From Candidatus Omnitrophota bacterium (GTDB lineage Bacteria > Omnitrophota > JACPQZ01), in the NCBI GenBank assembly GCA_016190205.1, contig JACPQZ010000045.1, positions 1 to 64,000 of the forward strand: DNA of 64,000 nucleotides. The letters are read 5' to 3'. Positions 22,246 to 30,334 of this stretch are shown here, one piece after another. Both the position numbers and the translations under genes were made by a program. The notes under the pieces were generated by a model. The model saw nothing but the letters and a program-made list of their open reading frames with translations. It was not told the origin of the DNA and ran no database searches. Numbering within the stretch: position 1 is the first letter of the stretch; each line of letters starts with the position of its first letter.

Positions 22246-23385
22246 ATGACACAACCGCTTCGGATCGCCATTAACTGCAGGCCTTTCTTAAGAAAAGACT
22301 TTACGGGCATCGGACGCTATACGCACGATCTCGTCCACACCCTCCTAAAGATAGACGAAAAAAACAGGTACTTGTGGCACGTCCCCATCCGCTTGTTTGA
22401 CAGGCGGCGTAAATTCCCGCGCCCCGTAAGCGGCCAGGTCACCTTGAAACGCGACTGGAGGGGGCTGGGGGTCGAACGGATGTTTCAGGACGTGGATATC
22501 TATCACGCGCCCAGTCCTGAAGAAGTAAACTGCCGGCGGGCTAAGGTGGTGGTCACCGTGCACGACCTCATCTTCAAAGTCCTTCCGGTGGTTCATACGG
22601 ACGACGCCATCCAGGAGAGCGAGAAAAAGCTATCCTCATCCCTTGAACGGGCCGACCGAGTCATCTGCGTCTCCGACACCACCCGTGCGGATCTCTTGAA
22701 ATACTATCCGGTTCCGCCGCAGAAAGTGGAGCGTGTCTATAACGGGATAGACGAGGGAATTTTTTACCGGATGGGCACCGCCGATCTGGACCGGGCCCGG
22801 CACACCCTGGAAAAACGCGGGATTAAAGACCCGTATCTTTTGTTCGTCAGCACCATCGAGCCCCGCAAAAACCTAAAAACCCTGCTCAAGGCCCTGGCCC
22901 TCCTCAAAGAGAGAGGCCGTTTCAGCGGCCAGCTCGTCGTCTGCGGGATGCGCGGCTGGATGACTGAAGACACGGAAGACGTTGTGGAAAAGCTCGGGCT
23001 GAAGGCGTGCGTCATCTTCACGGGCCATATGGCCGGCGCGGACCTGCGCCAGTTCTACAATCTGGCACGGGCCCTGATTTATCCGTCTTTTTACGAGGGC
23101 TTCGGTCTTCCTATCGTCGAAGCGTTTGCCTGCGGGACGCCGGTCATTACCTCGCATAATTCCTCCTGCAAGGAAATCGCAGGCCCTGCGGCTCTTACCG
23201 TGGACCCTCTCGACGAGGACGAGCTCGCCCAGGCCATCCATCGCATCCTCAATGACAAGGCCTGCGCTCAAGGCCTGGTTCAAGAAGGGCTCATGAGGGC
23301 CCAACGCTTCACCCTCACCACTTGCGCACGGGAGGCCCTCCAGGTTTACGAGCACTTGGGCGCTTCATTGAGTTGCAATAAGTAG
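22246..23385 (+). CDS. Family 4 (GT1-superfamily) glycosyltransferase
   Basis: 379 residues from ATG 22246, two bases after the previous stop. RIAINCRPFLRKDFTGIGRY is the N-terminal glycine-loop region; VTVHDLIFKVLPVVH, LFVSTIEPRKNLKTLLKALA and YPSFYEGFGLPIVEAFACGT (the E-x7-E signature) are typical of GT4 mannosyl- or glucosyltransferases. It likely adds a sugar in the same surface glycan as the two upstream enzymes. Donor and acceptor cannot be read from the sequence. Confidence 0.9.
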   Translation: MTQPLRIAINCRPFLRKDFTGIGRYTHDLVHTLLKIDEKNRYLWHVPIRLFDRRRKFPRPVSGQVTLKRDWRGLGVERMFQDVDIYHAPSPEEVNCRRAKVVVTVHDLIFKVLPVVHTDDAIQESEKKLSSSLERADRVICVSDTTRADLLKYYPVPPQKVERVYNGIDEGIFYRMGTADLDRARHTLEKRGIKDPYLLFVSTIEPRKNLKTLLKALALLKERGRFSGQLVVCGMRGWMTEDTEDVVEKLGLKACVIFTGHMAGADLRQFYNLARALIYPSFYEGFGLPIVEAFACGTPVITSHNSSCKEIAGPAALTVDPLDEDELAQAIHRILNDKACAQGLVQEGLMRAQRFTLTTCAREALQVYEHLGASLSCNK

Positions 23386-23613
23386 CCTTCCGTACCCTCC
23401 AGGCGCCGCGCATCTAAGAAAATATAAATTTTTATGGCCGCCCCAAATGTGCGATTTTGTGACACCCTCCAGCACAGGTATGTGCGCCATTTATAGAAAG
23501 AAAGCTTTTAATTGTTGCATGTATGCTACACACAAGTCGTGTTTTATAAATTTGCATCTTTTTGGGAGGGGAGGGCATACTTGGAGTAGAAATTCGAAAG
23601 GGGGGGAGAGCCC
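23386..23613. other. AT-rich intergenic region before the receiver gene
   Basis: No gene is seen in these 228 bp. The part 23420-23560 is clearly more AT-rich than its surroundings (AAATATAAATTTTTATGG, GTGTTTTATAAATTTGC), as in a promoter region, but I see no clean -35/-10 pair. A purine-rich ribosome-binding stretch ends it (GAAAGGGGGGGAGAG before ATG 23614). Confidence 0.5.
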
Positions 23614-23982
23614 ATGATTAAGATGCTGGTCGTAGATGACGAAATCGAGATCTGCGATTTCCTCAAAAACTTTTTTAGCGAGAAGCAGTATGAAGTGGTC
23701 ACTGCCCTGAATGGACAGGACGCCATCAAGAAGATCCAGGACATTAACCCGGAACTTATGCTCCTCGACGTGCGCATGCCCGGTCTTTCCGGGATCGAGG
23801 TCTTGAGAAAGGTCCGAGACCATAACAAGAGCGTAAAGATCATCATGGTGACGGCCGTAGAGAACCAGGACCTCATGCGCCTGGCCCGGGAGCTGGGGGC
23901 AAACGATTACATCACGAAGCCCTTCAGCTTGGACTACCTGGAAAACAACGTGATGGAAAAGGTCGCAGGGCTCGCAGCTTAA
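23614..23982 (+). CDS. Single-domain response regulator (CheY-like receiver)
   Basis: 122 residues forming only a receiver domain: MLVVDDEIEICDFL with the acidic pair, LMLLDVRMPGLSG with the phospho-acceptor Asp, MVTAVENQD (Thr switch) and NDYITKPFS with the conserved Lys-Pro. There is no output domain. It lies 16 bp upstream of the GAF/HD-GYP gene, so the two probably act together, the receiver controlling the phosphodiesterase. No histidine kinase lies in the window. Confidence 0.93.
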   Translation: MIKMLVVDDEIEICDFLKNFFSEKQYEVVTALNGQDAIKKIQDINPELMLLDVRMPGLSGIEVLRKVRDHNKSVKIIMVTAVENQDLMRLARELGANDYITKPFSLDYLENNVMEKVAGLAA

Positions 23983-23998
23983 GGCAAGGAACGAGAAC

Positions 23999-25336
23999 AT
24001 GCCCGCATATCTCATTTGGTTTACGGGGGCAGGTCTGGCCGCCCTGGCCGGCCTGGGGGTCTGGAACACCGTTCAGGCGCAAGCGGCCAAGACCCGCAGG
24101 GATCACCAGGACGCCGCCGACCGTTACAAGCACAGCCTCTCCTTGGCAAGCGAGGGCATGGTTCAGATTTCGGATCCCGTGCAACTCGCGAAACTCATCG
24201 CCCGCTACATCCAATCCCACTTTGACGTAGACCACGTGGATATTCTGCTCAAAGATCCGCAAAAAGGCTCGTTTGTCTTTAAGGCGACGAGGGGTGAGGG
24301 CCGCGTTCCTCAAGGGCTTGTCAAGATGGATAAGGCCAGCATCTTCGTGCGCTGGTTTTCACACACCGGCAACGCCGGGCGCGAAGACTCCCGTCACCTC
24401 ACGTTTGCGGAGGTGCGCTCCTGGGCACAGGACGAGGCCAGGCGCCGCGAAAACCCTGAGGGGTTCCGGGTGATTCAGGAGCTTTACCAGGAAATGAGGC
24501 GCTTTCATGCCTCGGTCGTCACGCCCAGCCTTTTCAAAAATGAACTGATGGCGATCCTCCTCTTGGGAACAAAGACATCCCGCGCAGCCTATGTGCCGGA
24601 GGATCTCACGCTGCTCGCGACCCTGGCCAATGACGTTGCGATCACAGTCCGAAACTCTATGCTCTTTGTCAACTTGAAGCGCACGAACCGCAGGCTGGAA
24701 AGCCGTGTCAGGCAGGTGGAGAATTTGCGCCAAAAAGAGCGGGAGAACATGCTGCAGGCCGTGAAATCCTTGGCAGAGACGGTGGATGCCAAGGATCAAT
24801 ATACCGGGGGGCACTTGGACAGCGTGGCGGAAATAGGGATGCGCTTCGGCGAGGTGGCCTTCGAAAAACTAGGCCTGCCGCTGGACGAAAAAAGACGGGA
24901 TATGCTCCTCACCGCCCTCCAGCTTCATGACGTGGGCAAGGTGGGCATCCCCGATGCGATTCTGACCAAACCGGGAAAACTCACGCCGGAAGAGTGGGTG
25001 ATCATGAGGGAACACGCCAATATCGGTGCGCGGATCCTGGCCCCCTTAGAATACTTTAAAGACGCGGCCTATGTTATCCAGCACCATCATGAGAACTGGG
25101 ACGGCACCGGGTATCCGCACCACTTAAGGGGGGAGGAGATCCCCCTGGAGGCCCGCCTCGTGGCCATCGTGGACGCGTTCCACGCCATGACCTCGGACCG
25201 CCCCTACCGGAAGGGGCTGGGTGCGGAAGAGGCCGTCCGCAGGCTGCGCGCCGCATCCGGGGTGCAGTTTGATCCCATCCTCACGGACATCTTCATCGAG
25301 ATGGTGCAAGCCCACGTTCTGGACATCGCCGCCTGA
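23999..25336 (+). CDS. Membrane GAF / HD-GYP cyclic-di-GMP phosphodiesterase
   Basis: 445 residues. An N-terminal hydrophobic segment (YLIWFTGAGLAALAGLGVW), a GAF domain about 50-230 (VDHVDILLKDPQKGSFVFKA; MAILLLGTKT), a short coiled coil (RRLESRVRQVENLRQKEREN), then HD-GYP about 245-435: H310-D311 in LHDVGKVG, HHHENWDGTGYPHHL and VDAFHAMTSDRPYRKG. HD-GYP enzymes linearise or hydrolyse cyclic di-GMP. A paralogue with the same plan is at 38848, also beside a receiver gene. Its GAF domain suggests ligand control. Confidence 0.92.
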   Translation: MPAYLIWFTGAGLAALAGLGVWNTVQAQAAKTRRDHQDAADRYKHSLSLASEGMVQISDPVQLAKLIARYIQSHFDVDHVDILLKDPQKGSFVFKATRGEGRVPQGLVKMDKASIFVRWFSHTGNAGREDSRHLTFAEVRSWAQDEARRRENPEGFRVIQELYQEMRRFHASVVTPSLFKNELMAILLLGTKTSRAAYVPEDLTLLATLANDVAITVRNSMLFVNLKRTNRRLESRVRQVENLRQKERENMLQAVKSLAETVDAKDQYTGGHLDSVAEIGMRFGEVAFEKLGLPLDEKRRDMLLTALQLHDVGKVGIPDAILTKPGKLTPEEWVIMREHANIGARILAPLEYFKDAAYVIQHHHENWDGTGYPHHLRGEEIPLEARLVAIVDAFHAMTSDRPYRKGLGAEEAVRRLRAASGVQFDPILTDIFIEMVQAHVLDIAA

Positions 25337-25358
25337 TCGCTTGGAAATGAACACGATA

Positions 25359-25390
25359 CTTACTGCGTACAGCGTTCTGCGTACTGCGCC
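25359..25390. repeat. Word-repeat element, single arm (word TACTGCGTAC)
   Basis: TACTGCGTACAGCGTTCTGC then GTACTGCGCC, repeating TACTGCG/TACAGCG words, in the 59 bp between two converging gene ends. The same words build the much larger element at 27728. Confidence 0.55.
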
Positions 25391-25395
25391 AAGAC

Positions 25396-25878
25396 TCACA
25401 GACTCAAAATACCCCAGACATGCAACACCTTTGCAGGAATGTGCCCCCTGTTCAGGAAGAGCAAAGCCCTCTCGCCTTTAAAGCTCAAGGAATTTCCCTT
25501 TAGAAGCCGATACACGCCGCGACCCAACTTGACCCTGACTTCTCCCTCCAGACACCAGACGAGGCGCTCGGTCCCTCTCCCGGTCTTTTGGATCTCGCCC
25601 TCTTCTCCAGGGGCCAGAGGCACGCACTCATGGTGCAAACGGTATACGGGTCCTTTGGAACAGGATGGAACCCTTTGTCCAGCGAATTCCTGGTACAAAT
25701 CGCCCAGCCCCAGCCTTAAGGCCCGCGCAATCTTGACGTGGGATTCCAAAGTCCCTGTCATGCGCTGGTTTTCAAGCCGGGAAAGCGTGGCCAGGTCCAC
25801 CCGCGCCTTTCGGGAAAGCTCCTGAAGCGTCATCCCCATCTGCTTCCTGACCTTGCGGATCCTATGACCTATTTTCAC
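25396..25878 (-). CDS. XRE-family regulator with cupin domain
   Basis: 160 residues from GTG 25878, chosen because CGGGAG lies upstream and the promoter at 25909-25937 would exclude the earlier GTG at 25908. HTH: IGHRIRKVRKQMGMTLQELS, KARVDLATLSRLENQRM. A small cupin barrel follows (LVWCLEGEVRVKLGRGVYRL, LLKGNSLSFKGERALLFLNR). HTH-cupin proteins are usually repressors sensing a small ligand. A perfect palindrome in its own promoter suggests autoregulation. Convergent with the HD-GYP gene. Confidence 0.85.
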   Translation of the reverse strand: MKIGHRIRKVRKQMGMTLQELSRKARVDLATLSRLENQRMTGTLESHVKIARALRLGLGDLYQEFAGQRVPSCSKGPVYRLHHECVPLAPGEEGEIQKTGRGTERLVWCLEGEVRVKLGRGVYRLLKGNSLSFKGERALLFLNRGHIPAKVLHVWGILSL

Positions 25879-25908
25879 GATAGAGGGCTCCCGGTAAAGA
25901 AACACCAC

Positions 25909-25937
25909 AATATATACCGTCTAGACGATTTAGTCAA
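25909..25937 (-). promoter_or_regulatory. Promoter of the XRE-cupin gene with palindromic spacer
   Basis: Read on the minus strand: TTGACT (25937-25932), 17-bp spacer, TATATT (25914-25909). The spacer contains the perfect palindrome CGTCTAGACG (25918-25927), a likely operator for the XRE protein itself. Confidence 0.6.
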
Positions 25938-26077
25938 AGAGCAAACTAATTTACAGAATCAGCAAATATCTGTTGATTCAAAAGCCATGCTCCTGTTAAG
26001 ATACCCGTCGCCTTCCCTGATGTGCAGCCCTAGTTAATCGACTGTCCGCAGTTTAACTCCCCAAGAGGTACCTTAAG

Positions 26078-27721
26078 ATGAGAATCCCAATCCATTTAAA
26101 GATTTCCCTGGCCATGCTGCTCGCCGGGTCCCTGGCCAGGCCCTCCGGTCTTGCGGCGGGTCCCGCGTGGGAAGATAGAACAGAAGGGCTTTTTCAAGCC
26201 GACACGACCGCCGTGGCTATAGGATCGGACGAAAACCCCGCCGTTTACGCCGCCACCGCAGACGGCTCCCTGTACCAAACGACAGGCGCAGGGCCTTGGA
26301 GGCGTGTAGCCTTGGAAATACCTGCCGGGACCCGCGTTTATAAACTCAAGCTCGACCCCGCGCTGCCCGGAACACTCTATGCTGCAACCGGACATGGCCT
26401 TTATGCCGTTACGGAAAACCGGGCTCGTCAAGTCTTTGCGGGACCGCCCGGCGAGGATGCGGTTACCGCGGTAGCATTAAACCATGCGGGTGAGACAAGG
26501 CGCATCTACGCGGGGACCTCCCGGGGGCTCTACATCCTTGATTCCGATGAGCGTATGTGGAGAAGGAGCGGAGGCGAGTTGGGCGAAAGGCCCATCGGGG
26601 ATATCGCCGTGCACCCCCTCAATCCCAGGACCGTGCTCGTCGCCACGGACCATGAACTGTGGAGGAGCGTGGATCGGGGACTTCATTGGGAGAAGAGGTT
26701 TGCCATGACGCAGGACCACGAGCGGGAGGAAACTCGCGCTGATGCGGCAGACGAAGCGGCGGCGGATGCCGATGCGCTTCAGCCCCGGATTCACACCATC
26801 CTCTTCTGGACCTCGGACCCCGACCGGGTCTACCTGGGCACAGAAAAAGGCGTATTCTTCTCTCAAGACCTGGGCGAAACCTGGGAACATATCCCCGAAC
26901 AAGGGCTCCTCGACCGCAACGTAAAGACTTTAACGACACTGCCGCAGAGCGATGACCGGATGCTGGCCGGTACGGAGGCGGGAGTTTTTGCAGGAGATGC
27001 CAGGCTGGGTTCCTGGAGGGAATTTTACAAGGGGATGACGGCGCGCGACATACGAGGTCTTGCGGTGACCCGGATAGGTCCAACCCGCGTCTGGGCCGCC
27101 ACCGAGAACGGTGTCTTCCTATATGATCCGGAGACCGATCTTGAGCGGCTGAATCTCTATCACGAGATAAAACCGGTCCAGCTCGGCCTGGGTGCGGACG
27201 AGCTTTTGGATGCCTTTTCGTTTGAACCCGAAATCCAAGAGGTGCAGGAGGCTGCCATCCGGTATGCGGAGGTACACCCCGATAAAATCCTCCATTGGCG
27301 CCGGAGGGCTCGCCTGGCGGCCTTCATGCCGGAGCTGGGGCTGGGCTGGGACCGGACGCGCACCGTTGAGATCGACCGCGGCGGGACCAACGACCCGGAC
27401 ACCTTTATTCTGGGTCCGGAGGAGAAGGGGGTTGACGTGAGCTTTAGCTGGGACATAGCCAAGCTCATCTGGAACGACGACGAGACATCCATCGACACGC
27501 GCTCAAAACTTATGGTCCAGCTGCGCGACGACATCCTGGATGAGGTCAACCGCGTCTATTTCGAGCGCCGGAGGATTCAGACGGAGGTCTACTTAAGTCC
27601 TGCCCAGGATGTCCAGGAGGAGGTGGACCGGCGCCTGCGCGTGGAAGAGCTTACCGCACAGTTGGACGGCTTAACAGGGGGCTATTTCACCGGCACTGTA
27701 GAAAGAAATGTGAGAAATTAA
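26078..27721 (+). CDS. Secreted beta-propeller protein (Ycf48/sortilin-like repeats)
   Basis: 547 residues with a signal peptide (LKISLAMLLAGSLARPSGLA). Residues 30-355 hold about six BNR/sortilin-type repeats, each giving a blade with a Y-x-G-T-x-x-G-(L/V)-(Y/F) turn: YAATGHGLYAVTE, YAGTSRGLYILDSDERMWRR, YLGTEKGVFFSQDLGETWEH, LAGTEAGVFAGD, WAATENGVFLYDP. The C-terminal 190 residues are helical (ADELLDAFSFEPEIQEVQEA) with an acidic, beta-like middle. The propeller probably binds a protein or glycan outside the cytoplasm. No catalytic residues recognised. Confidence 0.8.
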   Translation: MRIPIHLKISLAMLLAGSLARPSGLAAGPAWEDRTEGLFQADTTAVAIGSDENPAVYAATADGSLYQTTGAGPWRRVALEIPAGTRVYKLKLDPALPGTLYAATGHGLYAVTENRARQVFAGPPGEDAVTAVALNHAGETRRIYAGTSRGLYILDSDERMWRRSGGELGERPIGDIAVHPLNPRTVLVATDHELWRSVDRGLHWEKRFAMTQDHEREETRADAADEAAADADALQPRIHTILFWTSDPDRVYLGTEKGVFFSQDLGETWEHIPEQGLLDRNVKTLTTLPQSDDRMLAGTEAGVFAGDARLGSWREFYKGMTARDIRGLAVTRIGPTRVWAATENGVFLYDPETDLERLNLYHEIKPVQLGLGADELLDAFSFEPEIQEVQEAAIRYAEVHPDKILHWRRRARLAAFMPELGLGWDRTRTVEIDRGGTNDPDTFILGPEEKGVDVSFSWDIAKLIWNDDETSIDTRSKLMVQLRDDILDEVNRVYFERRRIQTEVYLSPAQDVQEEVDRRLRVEELTAQLDGLTGGYFTGTVERNVRN

Positions 27722-27727
27722 ACGATC

Positions 27728-28004
27728 GTACAGCGTACTGCGTACTGCGTACAGCGTGGAACGTGAAGCGTGGAGCGGATAGCATTTAGCGAATAGCGTT
27801 TAGCGGATAGCGTGTAGCGTATAGAATAACCCCCCCTTTTTTCCTATACGCTCTCCGCTCTACGCTATACGCTAATCGTTGCACGCCTAACGCTGTAAGA
27901 ATCCTGCTCGCCCCGACGTGACGCAGTACGCACGACGCAGTACGCTGTACGAATCTTGCTCGCCCCGACGTGACGCTGTACGCACGACGCAGTACGCAGT
28001 ACGA
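27728..28004. repeat. Large word-repeat palindromic element with 52-bp tandem duplication
   Basis: The whole 316-bp gap before the VKOR gene is filled by repeated words. Outer arms: GTACAGCGTACTGCGTACTG on the left, with complementary GCAGTACGCTGTACG words on the right. Inner arms: AGCGGATAGC, AGCGTGTAGCGTATAG against CTATACGCTCTCCGCTC, TACGCTATACGCT, around a C7-T6 centre. At 27900-27951 and 27952-28003 two 52-bp units are almost identical (AATCCTGCTCGCCCCGACGT ...). No gene is seen. Confidence 0.8.
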
Positions 28005-28037
28005 GCATTGATGATCTCCGTATGTTAAAATACGCGC

Positions 28038-29243
28038 ATGCGGCAGAAATTATTCTGTCTGTGGGTGGTGACCGCGGCCATCGCCTGCGCTGGGCTGGCG
28101 GCATATCTCACCGCCCACTATTATTTTGTCCTCAAGGGCACCCTCTTCACCGGAGGCCCCTGTTCGGACCGCGGAATCTTCGACTGCAGTTCCGTTGCCT
28201 TTAGTGAGGCCGGCTCCCTCTGGGGTCTGCCCATCGCGCTCTATGGGCTGATGCTGTACTTAGGGGTTGCCATCCTGGGACTCCTGGCCCTCGGTTCCGG
28301 GGAAGACTTAAGGCGCGCGGCCCTGTCCCTCGTATGCGCGGTCGCCGCCTGCATGACCGTTTACGATGCGTACCTATTGTGGGTCATGTTCTTTAAGATC
28401 AAGGCGATCTGCATATTTTGCTTAGCGACCCACGCGTTAAATCTCGCCCTGCTGATTTCCCTTTTGGTCTTCCTCCGGCCTGTCCGTCTCGGACGATTTC
28501 TGAGCGACGGAATCGGCCTCTTCCGGTTCCGAATAGGGGCGGGGGGAATGGGCCTTGCCTGGCTTATCACTGGCTTTGCATTGGCCATGCTTACCCTGGG
28601 CGTGGGCGGAGGAATCCTGACCCGAGGGCTCATACTGGGAGACACAGATGAGATGCGGGCTTTCTTCGAACACCAGCTTAAACAGCAGACCCCCGTAGTG
28701 ACCGCGAAGGGGGACAATCCCAGCAAGGGGGCAACTCAACCGCGGATCGAGATCGTCAAATTCAGCGACTTCGAATGCCCTTCCTGCAGGCGCGCCTCGC
28801 GTTACTTAAAACTCGTCCAGGCCCGCTATCCGAACGAGGTATCCATCACCTACAAGAATTTCCCCCTCGATTCATCCTGCAACGCGTTTGTCAGGAACCG
28901 CGTCCATCTGCGGGCCTGCCGTCTGGCGCTCATGGGAGAGTGCGCCTTCAAGCAAAACCGCTTTTGGGAGTATCATGACACGGTATTTAGACTGGGGGCG
29001 GATTCCCCGGTTGACAAAATAGAAGGGGAACTGAAAAAGGCAGGATTAAATGTGATAGAGCTTAAGTCATGCGCTGAAGGCCGCGAGGCCTGGCAAGCCC
29101 TTCAGTCAGACGTCCAGGAGGCCGCGGCGCTTGCGGTTGACACGACGCCCACACTCATTATTAATGGATATCATTTTCAAGGAGACCTCCCTCCCTGGTC
29201 TCTGGAAATACTCATGCAACTTTTGCTGGAAAAAAAGACCTAG
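28038..29243 (+). CDS. VKOR / DsbA-like thioredoxin fusion (oxidative folding)
   Basis: 401 residues. The N-terminal half is a VKOR domain with about five membrane helices, the loop cysteines C42 and C50 (GGPCSDRGIFDCSS) and the active-site C125-I-F-C128. After two more hydrophobic segments, residues 235-400 form a Thioredoxin_4/DsbA-like domain with C247-P-S-C250 (FSDFECPSCRRA) and the cis-Pro region VDTTPTLIINGYHF. In such fusions the DsbA part oxidises exported proteins and is reoxidised by VKOR, which passes electrons to quinone. Extra cysteines (IDSSC, RACRLALMGEC) are typical. The stop almost abuts the converging YIP1 gene. Confidence 0.93.
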   Translation: MRQKLFCLWVVTAAIACAGLAAYLTAHYYFVLKGTLFTGGPCSDRGIFDCSSVAFSEAGSLWGLPIALYGLMLYLGVAILGLLALGSGEDLRRAALSLVCAVAACMTVYDAYLLWVMFFKIKAICIFCLATHALNLALLISLLVFLRPVRLGRFLSDGIGLFRFRIGAGGMGLAWLITGFALAMLTLGVGGGILTRGLILGDTDEMRAFFEHQLKQQTPVVTAKGDNPSKGATQPRIEIVKFSDFECPSCRRASRYLKLVQARYPNEVSITYKNFPLDSSCNAFVRNRVHLRACRLALMGECAFKQNRFWEYHDTVFRLGADSPVDKIEGELKKAGLNVIELKSCAEGREAWQALQSDVQEAAALAVDTTPTLIINGYHFQGDLPPWSLEILMQLLLEKKT

Positions 29244-29244
29244 G

Positions 29245-29796
29245 CTAAGAAGCGCCTCTCATGGTTTGAGCCGCCCCGAAGAAAAGCCCGCCCATCAGGG
29301 CCGCAAGTCCCACGATGATGGCTACCATAATAAGCCACCCGATGACGACCACCGCGACAGCGCGTCCGGTGCTCGTGTAGTCCAAGGTTTGCCGGACGGC
29401 AACCACCATGCTGACGATCATCCAGATAGTGGCCGCGAGTCCCACAAGGACCCGAAGTGGCGGGATGACCCCCAGCACCCGTATGACTCCCGGTGAGCTG
29501 GCAAATCCTAAGGTGCGGAGCATCTCACTGAAGTTTGCTTTTGTCTGCGGGGTGGCAAGGAAGCGAGTGCCTACAAAATAAGTAAGGAAGGCCCAGACAA
29601 ACCACCCGATGAGGGCGCCGACTGCGCTCGTTAAGATTCCCACTACGCCCAGGGTGCTAAACATCCCAATACCAGCCGCGGCGCTTGATATAAGCACGGC
29701 GAGCATCGCCTGTCCCATCGCGGATGTATCCTGTTCTACTTCCTCATAAAGCTGAACATCGAGTCTCGCAGCACGCAGCATGCGCTGGATGAGCAC
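29245..29796 (-). CDS. YIP1-family membrane protein
   Basis: 183 residues, GTG start with AGGGAGG upstream. Five hydrophobic segments in the YIP1 arrangement: AMLAVLISSAAAGIGMFSTL, ALIGWFVWAFLTYFVGTRFL, a GFASSPGVIRVLGVIPPLRV loop, LAATIWMIVSMVVAVRQTLD and VVVIGWLIMVAIIVGLAALM. Bacterial YIP1 proteins have no established function. Same strand as the DCC1 gene 83 bp upstream, possibly one unit. Confidence 0.85.
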   Translation of the reverse strand: MLIQRMLRAARLDVQLYEEVEQDTSAMGQAMLAVLISSAAAGIGMFSTLGVVGILTSAVGALIGWFVWAFLTYFVGTRFLATPQTKANFSEMLRTLGFASSPGVIRVLGVIPPLRVLVGLAATIWMIVSMVVAVRQTLDYTSTGRAVAVVVIGWLIMVAIIVGLAALMGGLFFGAAQTMRGAS

Positions 29797-29879
29797 TGTC
29801 CACCTCCCTTTGGTTTGACCGGTTCCTGCGGATACCCATTATAACCGAACGGCTGGAGAAAAAGGAAGCATCAGGCATA

Positions 29880-30266
29880 TCATTTTTTCGGTTGGTGAAC
29901 GCCGCATGTTCCCTCCGGGCACTCCTTCGCGTTGAGCCTGTAACGGTTCCGGGCCACCAGGCGGTAGGCCCCGTTTGAAATCTGCCTGACTGCCGGCAGA
30001 TAGTATGCCCAGACCAAAAACCTTAGCAGGGCGTGGTCATGGATTGCCCGCACGACCGCTTCCATCCCGCCCGATATACGGCCATCAGGCTCAACCAGCT
30101 TGAGCTCCCGCATGCATTCTTCAAAGGTAAGCTTCGGAAACCGGTCCAAAGCGCCCTTTTCCTGAAAGGAGACCAGTTCGATCCCAGGTCCCGCGAGCCG
30201 GGAGATTTTCCCGGCCTGGGCGCGGCAAAAGGGGCAGTGTCCGTCATAAAGCAAAAATCCTTTCAA
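29880..30266 (-). CDS. DCC1-like thiol-disulfide oxidoreductase (DUF393)
   Basis: 128 residues from TTG with AAGGAGG upstream. The family motif is D-x-x-C-x-x-C near the N-terminus, seen as LLYDGHCPFCRAQA. ELVSFQEKGALDRFP, then GGMEAVVRAIH and a C-terminal ARNRYRL match DUF393. A thioredoxin-like redox role is assumed for the family. It is close to the VKOR-DsbA gene, though on the opposite strand. Confidence 0.87.
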   Translation of the reverse strand: MKGFLLYDGHCPFCRAQAGKISRLAGPGIELVSFQEKGALDRFPKLTFEECMRELKLVEPDGRISGGMEAVVRAIHDHALLRFLVWAYYLPAVRQISNGAYRLVARNRYRLNAKECPEGTCGVHQPKK

Positions 30267-30334
30267 ATCACCCTCCTTGTGAGAACGCCTTTATTCTATC
30301 ATAGGGAGATGCTAGAATAATTCGCGGAGGATCC

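Noticed and set aside
23386-23613. Sigma-54 promoter before the receiver gene
   Set aside because: No GG-N10-GC pair with the expected flanks was found; only general AT-richness.
27900-28003. CRISPR-like direct repeats
   Set aside because: Only two copies, adjacent with no spacers, part of a word-repeat palindrome; no cas genes nearby.
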